From Streptosporangiaceae bacterium (lineage in GTDB: Bacteria > Actinomycetota > Actinomycetes > Streptosporangiales > Streptosporangiaceae): a stretch of 14,325 nucleotides of DNA. Numbering within the stretch: the first letter of the stretch is position 1; each line of letters begins with the position of its first letter. The translations under genes and the position numbers were made by a program. The stretch lies in assembly GCA_030039095.1 (NCBI GenBank), contig JASHQP010000489.1, positions 1-14,325 on the forward strand, read 5' to 3'. The notes beneath the pieces are model-generated. The model was not told the origin of the DNA. It made no database searches and was given only the letters and a program-made list of their open reading frames with translations. This document shows positions 6,380 to 13,700 of this stretch, one piece after another.

Positions 6380-7360
6380 TCAGTGCGTGGTCTCTGTGCC
6401 GATGCGCTCCGCCTCGCCGGCCTGCGGCGGCTCCAGGCCGTCGGAGACCTCGGCGTCCTCGCTGACCATGCTCAGGCCGGCCGACTCGGCCTCGAGCTGG
6501 AGCAGCGCGGCAAAGTCTTGCCCGCCGTGACCCCGGCCGACCAGGCCCTGCACGATCTGGTGCACGAGCGAGGCCACGGGCAGCGGGACCTCGCGTTCCC
6601 TGGCGGCGGCGAGTCCGAGATCGAAATCCTTGCGCAGCAAAGTGGCGGTGAAGGTCGGCGTGAAGTCGAGGTTGACGTATGCCGGAGTCTTGTACCGCGT
6701 GAACAGCGAGCCCATGACGCTGGAGTTGATGCAGGCCAGGAACGCCTCCCTGCTGACCCCGCTCTTCTCGGCCAGGACGGTGATCTCGGCCATGGACTGG
6801 GCCACGGTGCCGAGAAAGAGGTTGTGGCACAGCTTCACGATCCGGGCCAGCTCTCCTTGGCCCACGTACGTGGCTCCGGCACCGAGCAGGCCCAGGAACG
6901 GCTCGGCTTCATCGAAGGCCGCACGCGGCCCGGAGACGGCCATGGTCAGCCTGCCCGCGCTGGCGACGCGAGGGTTGCCCATCACCGGAGCGGCGAGCAG
7001 CGCGGTGCCGCGGGCTTCCGCGTCGGCACGGATTCGCCCGGACGCCTCGGCGGAGACGGTGGAGCAGTCGACCAGGATGGACGGCGCCGCCGCACCGCTG
7101 AGCAGCCCGTCGGCGCCGAGCACGGCGTCGATCAGGTCCTGGGACGTGCCGACCATCGCGAAGACGATCTCGCATCTGGCCAGGTCGGCAGCCGAGTCGA
7201 CGACCTTGGCGCCGAGCGCGGCGAGTGGCTGTGCCTTGGCCGGCGTCCGGTTGTAGACCGAGACGTCGTGGCCGGCGGCCAGCAGCCGGCGGACCAGTTC
7301 TGCACCCATTCGCCCGGTTCCCAGCCACCCGAGTCGGCGGTCGCCGCGCTGGTCCGCCAT
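6380..7360 (-). CDS. NAD(P)-dependent beta-hydroxyacid dehydrogenase (3-hydroxyisobutyrate dehydrogenase family)
   Basis: A 326-residue cytoplasmic oxidoreductase of the beta-hydroxyacid dehydrogenase family. The Rossmann motif is GWLGTGRMG at 11-19. A substrate-site motif reads LVDCSTVS at 97-103. APVMGNPRVASAGRLTMAVSG at about 124-144 matches the family's DAPVSGG block with changes. The catalytic lysine is K176 in RIVKLCHN with N180 four residues later, and KDFDLG at 244-249 is the family's KDLxLA motif. The start is ATG 7360-7358, with AGGTG five nt before it; an upstream in-frame start at 7423 would read through the operators and promoter described below. The exact substrate (3-hydroxyisobutyrate, tartronate semialdehyde, a sugar acid) cannot be told. 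Expression is probably repressed by a LacI-type protein binding three operators upstream. The last residues after about 300 are not conserved. Confidence 0.9.
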   Translation of the reverse strand: MADQRGDRRLGWLGTGRMGAELVRRLLAAGHDVSVYNRTPAKAQPLAALGAKVVDSAADLARCEIVFAMVGTSQDLIDAVLGADGLLSGAAAPSILVDCSTVSAEASGRIRADAEARGTALLAAPVMGNPRVASAGRLTMAVSGPRAAFDEAEPFLGLLGAGATYVGQGELARIVKLCHNLFLGTVAQSMAEITVLAEKSGVSREAFLACINSSVMGSLFTRYKTPAYVNLDFTPTFTATLLRKDFDLGLAAAREREVPLPVASLVHQIVQGLVGRGHGGQDFAALLQLEAESAGLSMVSEDAEVSDGLEPPQAGEAERIGTETTH

Positions 7361-7380
7361 CTCATCACCTGCCCCACGGT

Positions 7381-7394
7381 TACAATCGTTTGCA
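7381..7394. promoter_or_regulatory. LacI-type operator O1, at the predicted transcription start of the dehydrogenase gene
   Basis: TACAATCGTTTGCA matches 9 of the 10 fixed positions of the LacI-family pattern TGnAAnCGnTTnCA, centred on CG at 7387-7388. It spans roughly +1 to +14 relative to the start site predicted from the -10/-35 pair, so a bound repressor would block initiation or early elongation. Its core CAATCGTTTG is repeated exactly, inverted, in O2. Confidence 0.7.
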
Positions 7395-7400
7395 CAATCG

Positions 7401-7430
7401 AGCGTGGCGCAGTCGCCGCCCAATTGTCAA
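7401..7430 (-). promoter_or_regulatory. Predicted promoter of the dehydrogenase gene
   Basis: On the minus strand a perfect -35 hexamer TTGACA (7430-7425) is followed after 18 bp by CACGCT (7406-7401), a weak -10 keeping the key second A and last T. The start site would fall near 7394, about 34 nt before the ATG. Operators O2 and O1 sit just upstream of the -35 and just downstream of the -10. Confidence 0.5.
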
Positions 7431-7438
7431 CGGGTGTG

Positions 7439-7452
7439 GCCAAACGATTGCC
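7439..7452. promoter_or_regulatory. LacI-type operator O2, upstream of the -35
   Basis: GCCAAACGATTGCC is centred on CG 7445-7446 and contains CAAACGATTG, the exact reverse complement of CAATCGTTTG in O1. It matches 7 of the 10 fixed LacI pattern positions. The centre lies 58 bp from O1. It ends 9 bp before the -35 hexamer on its upstream side. Confidence 0.6.
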
Positions 7453-7491
7453 TGAAATCCCCGCGCCGGAGGCGGGCGGCCCAGAATCTTC

Positions 7492-7505
7492 CGCAATCGG
7501 ATGCA
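7492..7505. promoter_or_regulatory. LacI-type operator O3, distal
   Basis: CGCAATCGGATGCA matches 8 of the 10 fixed LacI pattern positions, centred on CG 7498-7499, which is 53 bp from O2. It shares CAATCGnnTGCA with O1. It may be an auxiliary site allowing DNA looping by a tetrameric or cooperating repressor. The rest of the gap between the two genes (7506-7578) shows nothing else I can name. Confidence 0.5.
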
Positions 7506-7578
7506 ACAACGGCCCGGTGGCGGACCGGACCTCGGCCGGATAGCGCTGGCGGACGGCCGGCGCCTGCCCGCGCGGCGC

Positions 7579-8640
7579 TCAGCCGGTCCGGCCGGGCGGC
7601 CGTGCGGTGGAACCGCGGATGATCAGCTCGGGAGCAAGGTAGAGGATCTTTACCGGGCCCGAGTGCTCGGCTATCCGCTCCAGCAGCAGCTGGGCGGCCT
7701 CGGTGCCGACCTGATAGTGCGGGAAGCGGATCGTGGTCAGCGGTGGCCGGAGCCGGTCGATGAACGGCATGTCGTTGAAGCCGACCACGGAGATGTCCTC
7801 GGGGCAGCTGAGCCCGTACTCGTCCAGCGCCGCGTAGCAGCCGACCGCGAGCATGTCGTTGGCGGCGGCGATCGCCGTGCAGTCCGCCGGCCCCTCCCGG
7901 CCCGGCTGACCGCCGCCGCGCTCGAGCAGCAGCCGGGCGCACCGCAGCCCCTCCTCGACCGTGAACGCCTTGGCGAAGACCACCAGATCGCTGTCCACCT
8001 GCAGGCCGCTGGACTCCATCGCGGTGACGAACCCGCGGTAGCGGGACAGCCCCGTGGACATCTCCTGCGGGCCGGCGATGTGGGCGATGCGGCGGTGCCC
8101 GAGCCCGGCCAGGTGGCTGACGGCCATCCGGACCCCGCGCTCGTTGTCGACGGTGACCGACGGGAAGCTGTAGTCCTGCGCCAGCCGGTTGATCAGCACC
8201 ACCGGGATCTCGGCCCGGGAGGCCTCGGCGAGCAGCGGGTGGCGCAGCCGCGCGGTGGCCAGCACCAGCCCGTCCACGTGCCTGGCCCGCATCTGGTCGA
8301 AGACCATGCGCTCGCGCTTGTCGTCGGAATCGGTGTTGCCGATCAGCGCCACGTAGCCGGCGGCGGCCAGCCGGTCTTCGAGCCCGCGGACCATCGGCGG
8401 GAACAGCGGGTTGTTCAGGTCGGGTATCAGCACGCCGACGGTGTGCGACCGTCGCGTGCGCAGGCTCCTGGCCACCGGGTTCGGGCTGTAGCCGAGCGCC
8501 TCGGCGGCGTCGAGCACCCGGCGCGCGGTGTCCTCGCTGACCAGGATCCGGGTCTCGGGGTTCAGCGCGCGGGAGGCCGTCGCCGGATGCACGCCAGCAC
8601 GAACCGCCACGTCCCTCAGGGTCACTGGGGCGTCAGGCAT
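7579..8640 (-). CDS. LacI/GalR-family transcriptional repressor (complete)
   Basis: A 353-residue repressor with the full family layout. The helix-turn-helix is at about 7-26 (TLRDVAVRAGVHPATASRAL), followed by the hinge region RVLDAAEALGYSPNPVARSL and then VGVLIPDLNNPLFPPMVRGLE opening the sensor domain. The middle has LGHRRIAHIAGP and RYRGF. The end has AANDMLAVGCYAALDEYGLSCPEDI in two blocks, VVGFNDM and PPLTTIRFPHYQVG. Start is ATG 8640-8638, which sits right before the helix-turn-helix; GGAG lies 12 nt upstream, so the ribosome binding site is modest. It is 37 bp behind the MFS gene on the same strand and could be partly read from that promoter. The three LacI-type operators downstream of its stop make the dehydrogenase gene its most likely target. 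The effector is unknown, though a sugar or sugar acid is usual. Confidence 0.95.
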   Translation of the reverse strand: MPDAPVTLRDVAVRAGVHPATASRALNPETRILVSEDTARRVLDAAEALGYSPNPVARSLRTRRSHTVGVLIPDLNNPLFPPMVRGLEDRLAAAGYVALIGNTDSDDKRERMVFDQMRARHVDGLVLATARLRHPLLAEASRAEIPVVLINRLAQDYSFPSVTVDNERGVRMAVSHLAGLGHRRIAHIAGPQEMSTGLSRYRGFVTAMESSGLQVDSDLVVFAKAFTVEEGLRCARLLLERGGGQPGREGPADCTAIAAANDMLAVGCYAALDEYGLSCPEDISVVGFNDMPFIDRLRPPLTTIRFPHYQVGTEAAQLLLERIAEHSGPVKILYLAPELIIRGSTARPPGRTG

Positions 8641-8677
8641 GGGCAGTTCACGCTCCGCTCTCCGCGGGAGATGCTCC

Positions 8678-9919
8678 CTAGAATGTTCCCGCTGACTCCC
8701 TCGGCATGCTATCTGCCTGTTGCAATGCGCTCGCGGCGTTCTGATCGTCTGGTTCGCGCCCGGTGGCCAGGTAGCCCGCGGAGAGCCCGATGACCACGGC
8801 CATGGCGACGAGCAGGATGCGGTAGCTCACCGCGGCGATCAGCGCGGCCCCCAGCGCGATCGAGGCTGCCTGGGGCACCACGACAGCGAACTCCAGAGCC
8901 GCGTCGACCCGGCCGATCAGCGGGCCCGGCGTGCGGCGCTGGATCAGCGTGACCGCGCCCACGTTGATCCAGACCACGCACAGGCCGACCCCGGCCATCG
9001 CGAGCAGGACCAGTGGCAGCGACCCGGTGACCAGCAGCAGCGTGGCCGCCGCGCAGGCCGCGAGGCCGCCGGCCATCAGGGCCCGCTCGCTGGTGCGCCG
9101 CATCACCAGGGCGGCCAGGGCGCCGCCGATCAGTGCGCCGGCCCCCTGCAGGCTGTTCAGCACGCCGAGGAATTCCGGGCTGCGGTGCAGGCCCTGGCCG
9201 ACGACCGCGAACGGCACCGTCTCGAAGAAGCCGAACGCGCTCACCGCGATCAGGCACGCGATCAGCGGCCGCCGCAGTGCGCGGGTATCGGCGACGTGGC
9301 GGATCCCGGCGGTGAACTCGGCCCGCCAGCGGACCGGCGACCGCTCCGGCCGCGGCTCGCGCAGCCGGAGCGCGAGCACGGACGCCGCCGCGACCGCGAA
9401 CGTCCCCGCGTCCAGCAGGACGACCGGCCGTGCCCCGGCCCAGGCCAGCAGGCCGGCCCCGAGCAGCGGCGTGATCAGCCGCAGGCCCTGCGAGAGCATC
9501 TGCAGTGCCGAGTTGGCCTCACCCAGCAACTCGCCGGGGACCAGGTCGGTGAGCAGCGCGGTCTGCGCGGCCGTGATCAGGCCGTTGGCTGCGCCATAGC
9601 CGAACATCACCGCGTAGACCAGCCAGACCTGCCCCCGGCCACCTGCCAGCAGCAGCAGGCAGACCAGCGCGGCTCCGCCCACGTTGGCCGCGATCAGCAC
9701 CGGCCGGCGCCGCAGCCGGTCGACGACCACCCCGGACAGCGGCGCGGTCATGCACCCGCAGATGAACGCGAAGAAAGTCAGGCCGGCCGCGCTGTTGCTA
9801 CCCGTGAGGATCTTGACCCAGATCCCCATGGCCAGCCACAGGGCGCTGTCGCCGATCACGGAGAAGCTCTGCCCGGCGATATAGATGCGGGCGTCGCGGT
9901 GCGAGATGAGCCGGCGCAT
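8678..9919 (-). CDS. MFS exporter (multidrug/siderophore-type, 12 TM)
   Basis: A 413-residue major facilitator superfamily transporter in the cytoplasmic membrane, of the MFS_3/EntS-like type that exports drugs, siderophores or metabolites. The N-terminus (RDARIYIAGQSFSVIGDSALWLAM, read in two blocks) is typical of this group. The loop 2-3 motif A is GVVVDRLRRRP at about 63-73. A transport-group motif follows as ANGLITAAQTALLTDLVPGE, then LLGEANSALQMLSQGLRLI. About 12 hydrophobic segments alternate with short loops, with a basic central loop around 188-205. The start ATG 9919-9917 lies one base after the stop of the ArsR-type regulator; GGGGAG five bases before that stop region serves as ribosome binding site. 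Such ArsR-MFS pairs usually have the regulator controlling its exporter, and that is my inference here. The last 25 residues are polar and unconserved. Confidence 0.9.
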   Translation of the reverse strand: MRRLISHRDARIYIAGQSFSVIGDSALWLAMGIWVKILTGSNSAAGLTFFAFICGCMTAPLSGVVVDRLRRRPVLIAANVGGAALVCLLLLAGGRGQVWLVYAVMFGYGAANGLITAAQTALLTDLVPGELLGEANSALQMLSQGLRLITPLLGAGLLAWAGARPVVLLDAGTFAVAAASVLALRLREPRPERSPVRWRAEFTAGIRHVADTRALRRPLIACLIAVSAFGFFETVPFAVVGQGLHRSPEFLGVLNSLQGAGALIGGALAALVMRRTSERALMAGGLAACAAATLLLVTGSLPLVLLAMAGVGLCVVWINVGAVTLIQRRTPGPLIGRVDAALEFAVVVPQAASIALGAALIAAVSYRILLVAMAVVIGLSAGYLATGREPDDQNAASALQQADSMPRESAGTF

Positions 9920-9920
9920 A

Positions 9921-10610
9921 TCAGCTCCCCTGGGCGGTCGGCGCCGAAGGGCCGCGGGGCGCGGCCGTCCGGGGATCTTCGGGATCCGGCGCTGGATCCC
10001 CGGGCGGCTCGTCGAGCGGGTACCCGAAGAACATCACCTCGTAGTGCGCGCTGCCGGGTGGCCGCAGCGCGGGGTCGTCCCTCCGGGCCTGGTACGGCTC
10101 GAGCAGCTCGTGCATGGCCTGGTCCAGGGCCCTGGCCTCCTGAGCGGTCAGGTACAGGTTCGTCTGGGTGGCGAGCGTCGCCTCCTGCCAGGTAGCCGGG
10201 TAGCCGATCACCCGCATCAGCCGGTCCCTGGCCCGGGCCAGCCACCGGTCGATCCAGACCGAGGCCACGGCGTGCGCCGCGAGCCTGGTCTCGGCGTCCT
10301 GCCACGGCGGGGTGAGTTCGAGGCCGCGGTACTTCAGCCGCCACGGGCGCTCCCGGCCGCGGCCGCCGCCCGCCTCTTCGATGAACCCGTACTTGGCCAG
10401 GGTGCGCAGATGGAAGGCGCAATTGGCCGGTGACTCACCGAGCAGCTCGCTGGCTTCGGTCGCGGTGAGCGTCCTTGCCCCGGCGCTGCCGATGGCCTCG
10501 ATCAGGGCCATCCGGAGCGGGTGGGCCAGCGCGCGCATCATCTTCGGGTCCCGCACCTCGAGGTGCGGGAGGTCCGTCCGCGGCGATGCCGCCGGTTCAT
10601 TGGAAGACAT
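9921..10610 (-). CDS. ArsR-type winged-helix transcriptional regulator
   Basis: A 229-residue regulator with an N-terminal ArsR-like winged helix-turn-helix at about 18-95: VRDPKMMRALAHPLRMALIE, then LTATEASELLGESPANCAFHLRTLAKYGFIEEAG in two blocks. No metal-binding CxC motif is seen in the DNA-binding helix, so metal sensing is not indicated. Residues about 95-190 form a helical, Arg- and Trp-containing domain found in the longer members of this group (HTH_20 type). The C-terminal 35 residues are Pro/Ala-rich and probably disordered. Start is ATG 10610-10608. No Shine-Dalgarno precedes it; instead a promoter -10 box ends 8 nt upstream, so the mRNA is likely leaderless. It is followed by the MFS gene after a single base. 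A perfect palindrome right before the start suggests autorepression. Confidence 0.9.
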   Translation of the reverse strand: MSSNEPAASPRTDLPHLEVRDPKMMRALAHPLRMALIEAIGSAGARTLTATEASELLGESPANCAFHLRTLAKYGFIEEAGGGRGRERPWRLKYRGLELTPPWQDAETRLAAHAVASVWIDRWLARARDRLMRVIGYPATWQEATLATQTNLYLTAQEARALDQAMHELLEPYQARRDDPALRPPGSAHYEVMFFGYPLDEPPGDPAPDPEDPRTAAPRGPSAPTAQGS

Positions 10611-10648
10611 GTTTCGAAACGATACGCTCGAAACACTTGTTTTGACAA
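10611..10648 (-). promoter_or_regulatory. Predicted leaderless promoter with palindromic operator for the ArsR-MFS pair
   Basis: On the minus strand TTGTCA (10648-10643) and TATCGT (10624-10619) are separated by 18 bp, a good sigma-70-like pair. The -10 ends 8 nt before the ATG, which places transcription start at or within about two bases of the start codon. GTTTCGAAAC at 10611-10620 is a perfect 10-bp palindrome covering the -10 edge and the start site. A second, imperfect palindrome of the form CnAAACA...TGTTTnG lies at 10629-10644 inside the spacer, and TCGAAAC occurs twice 14 bp apart. This is the expected place for the regulator to repress itself. The remaining gap to the mannosidase start (10649-10714) shows nothing definite. 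Confidence 0.6.
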
Positions 10649-10714
10649 GACGGCCGGCCGCACGCGGCGTCGTGCGGACCTCGGCCCCCGCCCGCGTTCG
10701 TGCGACGATGAGGC

Positions 10715-13700
10715 ATGCGGATCAGCGACGTGACCTCGACCGGCCTTTTCGTCGGCAGCCCCGCCCGGCCGCTCGCGATCGTCCGGGTGACCCTGGATGG
10801 CGAGGACGGCAGCGCGGGGCGCGTTCCGGGCGGCGAGGGCCAGGTCACCGTCCGGGTCGAGGGCCCCGCGGTGACCACGCCGCAGCCGGCGGTGGTCACC
10901 GCGCCCGGGCCGGGCCAGCGCCGGGACGTCGAGGTGGGCATCGAGGTCGCGGCTCCGCACGCGGCAGGCACCCCGGTGCAGGTCACCGTCGTCGCCGAGA
11001 ACCCGGCTGCGGCGCTGCGCGCGGAGCGGGCGGCCACGATCAGCACCGGCGAGCCCGGCTGGACCATGTGGATGGTCAGCCATTTTCACTACGATCCGGT
11101 CTGGTGGAGCACCCAGGGGCAGTTCACCGAGTCCCGGATCTTCCTGCCGGACGCCGACGGCCACGTGCCGGACACGCGGGTCGCGTTCGAGCTGGTCCGC
11201 CTCCATCTCGAGGAGGCCAGGCGGGATCCGGACTACAAGTTCGTGCTGGCCGAGATCGACTACCTGAAGCCGCACTTCGATGCCCACCCGGAGGACCGGG
11301 CGGACCTGCTGGCGCTCATCAAGGCAGGCCGCATCGAGATCGTCGGCGGCACCTACAACGAGCCGAACACGAACCTGACCAGCGCCGAGTCGACGATCCG
11401 CAACATGATCGCCGGCCTGGCCTTCCAGCGCGAGGTGCTCGGGGCTGACCCGTCAGCGGCGTGGATGCTGGACGCGTTCGGGCTCGACCCCGCGTTCCCC
11501 GGGCTGATGGCGGCGGCGGGGATGACCGAGTCGTCGTGGGCCAGGGGCCCGTTCCACCAGTGGGGCCCGAACCGGATGGTCGGCGACAACCGCCGGATGC
11601 AGTTCCCGTCCGAGTTCGAGTGGCTCTCCCCCGACGGCAGCGGCCTGCTGACCAGCTACATGGCCAACCACTACGGCGCGGGCTGGGTGACCAGCACCGC
11701 CGCCACCCTCGAGGCCGCCGAGCAGGCCGCCTACGAGCAGTTCAGCCAGCTGGCTCCCGTTGCGGCCACCCGCAACGTGCTGCTGCCGGTCGGCGCCGAT
11801 CACGTGATCCCGTCCCGCTGGGTCACCGGGATCCACCGCGACTGGAACGAGCGCTACGTCTGGCCCCGGTTCGTCACCGCGCTGCCGTCGGAGTTCTTCG
11901 CCGCCGTGCGCAAGGACGCGGCCGAGCGCGAGGTCTGGATCTCTCCGCAGACCAGGGACATGAACCCGGTGTACACCGGCAAGGACGTGTCCTACATCGA
12001 CACCAAGCAGGCCCAGCGGGCCGCGGAGACCGCGGTGGAGGACGGCGAGCGGCTGGCCACCCTGGCCTGGCTGGCGGGCGCGGAGTACCCGGCGGCTTCC
12101 GTGGACAAGGCGTGGCGCCTGCTGATGTTCGGAGCGCACCACGACGCGATCACCGGCGTCGAGGGCGACCAGACCTACCTGGACCTGCTGGGTGGGTGGC
12201 GGGAGGCGTTCGAGCGCGGCGACACGGCTCGCCTGGGCGCGGCCCGGCACCTCGCCGGGCTGGCGGCCACCGCGTCGGCGGCCGGCCCGCAAACCGGCGG
12301 CACGGCCCGGGCGGTCGTGGTCTTCAACACGCTCTCCCAGCCGCGGTCGGGCCTGGCCAGGATCACGCTGGAGTTCGCCGGCCCGGGGGCCGGCTGGGCC
12401 GTGCTGCGCGACGACACCGGCGCGGACGTGCCCTGCCTCGCCGAGGGTGCCACCTGGCACGAGGACGGGACGCTGGCCGGCCTCACGCTCACCTTCCGGG
12501 CGCAGGACGTGCCCGCCCTGGGGTACCGGACCTACCTCGCTGTTCCCGCCGAAGGGCCGGAACGCATCGCCGGGTGGCAACCCGCCGGCGGCACCGTGAT
12601 CGAGAACGCGGCTTTCCTGGTGGAGGCGGACCCGGCGAGCGGCGGCACCCTGGCCAGGCTGCTGGACAAGCGCTCCGGCGCCGAGCTGCTCGCCGGGCCC
12701 GGCAACGAGCTCGTGCTCCAGGAGGAATACGCCCAGCACCCGCGCTGGAACGAGGGCCCGTGGCTGCTGTGCCCGAAGGGGCCGGGCCGCGGCTCGGCGG
12801 GCCTGGCCGCGGCCGTCCGGGCCGAGCGATGCCCGGTCGGCTCCCGCCTTATCGCCGAGTTCAGTACCGAGGAACTACGCATCACCCAGGAAACGCTGCT
12901 GTGGGACGGCGCCGACCGGGTCGAGTTCCGGACCCACGTGGACGGCTGGGCCGGGCAGGACCGGCTGCTGCGGGTGCGCTTCCCGGCCCGGGTGCCCGGC
13001 GGTCTGCCGGTGTACCAGACCGCGGTCGCGGTGATCGGGCGCTCGCCCGGCTCGGCCGACACCGACGTGGCCGAGCACGACTACACGCTGGACAACCCCG
13101 CGCACGAGTGGTTCGGCGTCGGATCCACCGCCCGGGTGGCCGTTGCCGGCCCGGAAGGCGGGCCGCGGATGCACGCTATCGGCGTCGCCGAGGTGATCAC
13201 GCCGAAGGTCCTCGACGGGTGCCAGGAGGCGGTCAGGGAGCTGGTGGTGGCGCTGGCCCGCGCGGGGGTCACCGCGACCTGCTCGCGGCCGGACGGCCCG
13301 CGGTACGGGTCGATCGACGTGGACTCCAACCTTCCCGATGTCCGCGTGGCGCTGGGCGGCCCGGCCGAGAACCCGTTCACCGCCGCGGTGCTCGCCGCGG
13401 CCGGGACCGCCACGCCGGCCGCCGCCGCTGCCCTGGCCGAATCCGGTGTGCTCTGGGTGCCGGCGGCCAGGAGCAGGCAGGACGCCTTCGCGCCCGGCAG
13501 CGACCTGCGCGGTGTGACCGACCTCCCGGTGCTGGTGGTCGCCGGCGGCGATCTTCCGGCGGCGATCCGTGCCCTGGCCGCCGACGCCGGTGACGCGGTG
13601 ATCGAGGCGCGCGGCGCCGGGGGCGGCGGTGACGACGCCGACGAGCTCGCGGGCCTGTCGGTCGCGCTGCTGAACCGAGGCACACCCGGCAGCCTGGTGA

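Noticed and set aside
6383..7543. Plus-strand open frame (386 codons) opposite the dehydrogenase
   Set aside because: Antisense composition, no motif, and it runs through the operator/promoter region; the minus strand codes a clear beta-hydroxyacid dehydrogenase.
8659..8678. Short hairpins (TCTCC-GCG-GGAGA and GGGAG-ATG-CTCCC) between the MFS and LacI genes
   Set aside because: Two mutually exclusive 5-bp stems in GC-rich DNA without a T-run are expected by chance; not enough to call a terminator or switch.
7501..10195. Two long plus-strand open frames opposite the LacI and MFS genes
   Set aside because: Both are charged, repetitive Arg/Gln/His/Asp translations typical of the antisense of GC-rich genes; the minus strand has well-formed LacI and MFS proteins.
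10642..10647. Perfect TTGACA on the plus strand as a -35 for the mannosidase
   Set aside because: No acceptable -10 hexamer is found 16-19 bp downstream (the area is GGCGTC-like). The same bases are better explained as the minus-strand -35 TTGTCA of the ArsR-type gene.
11461..13593. Plus-strand open frame of 710 codons inside the mannosidase region
   Set aside because: It is in a different frame from the GH38 gene and is Arg/Gly/Ala-rich without motifs. The true frame, from 10715 to the window edge, contains HFHYDPVWW, WMLDAFG and HHDAITG.
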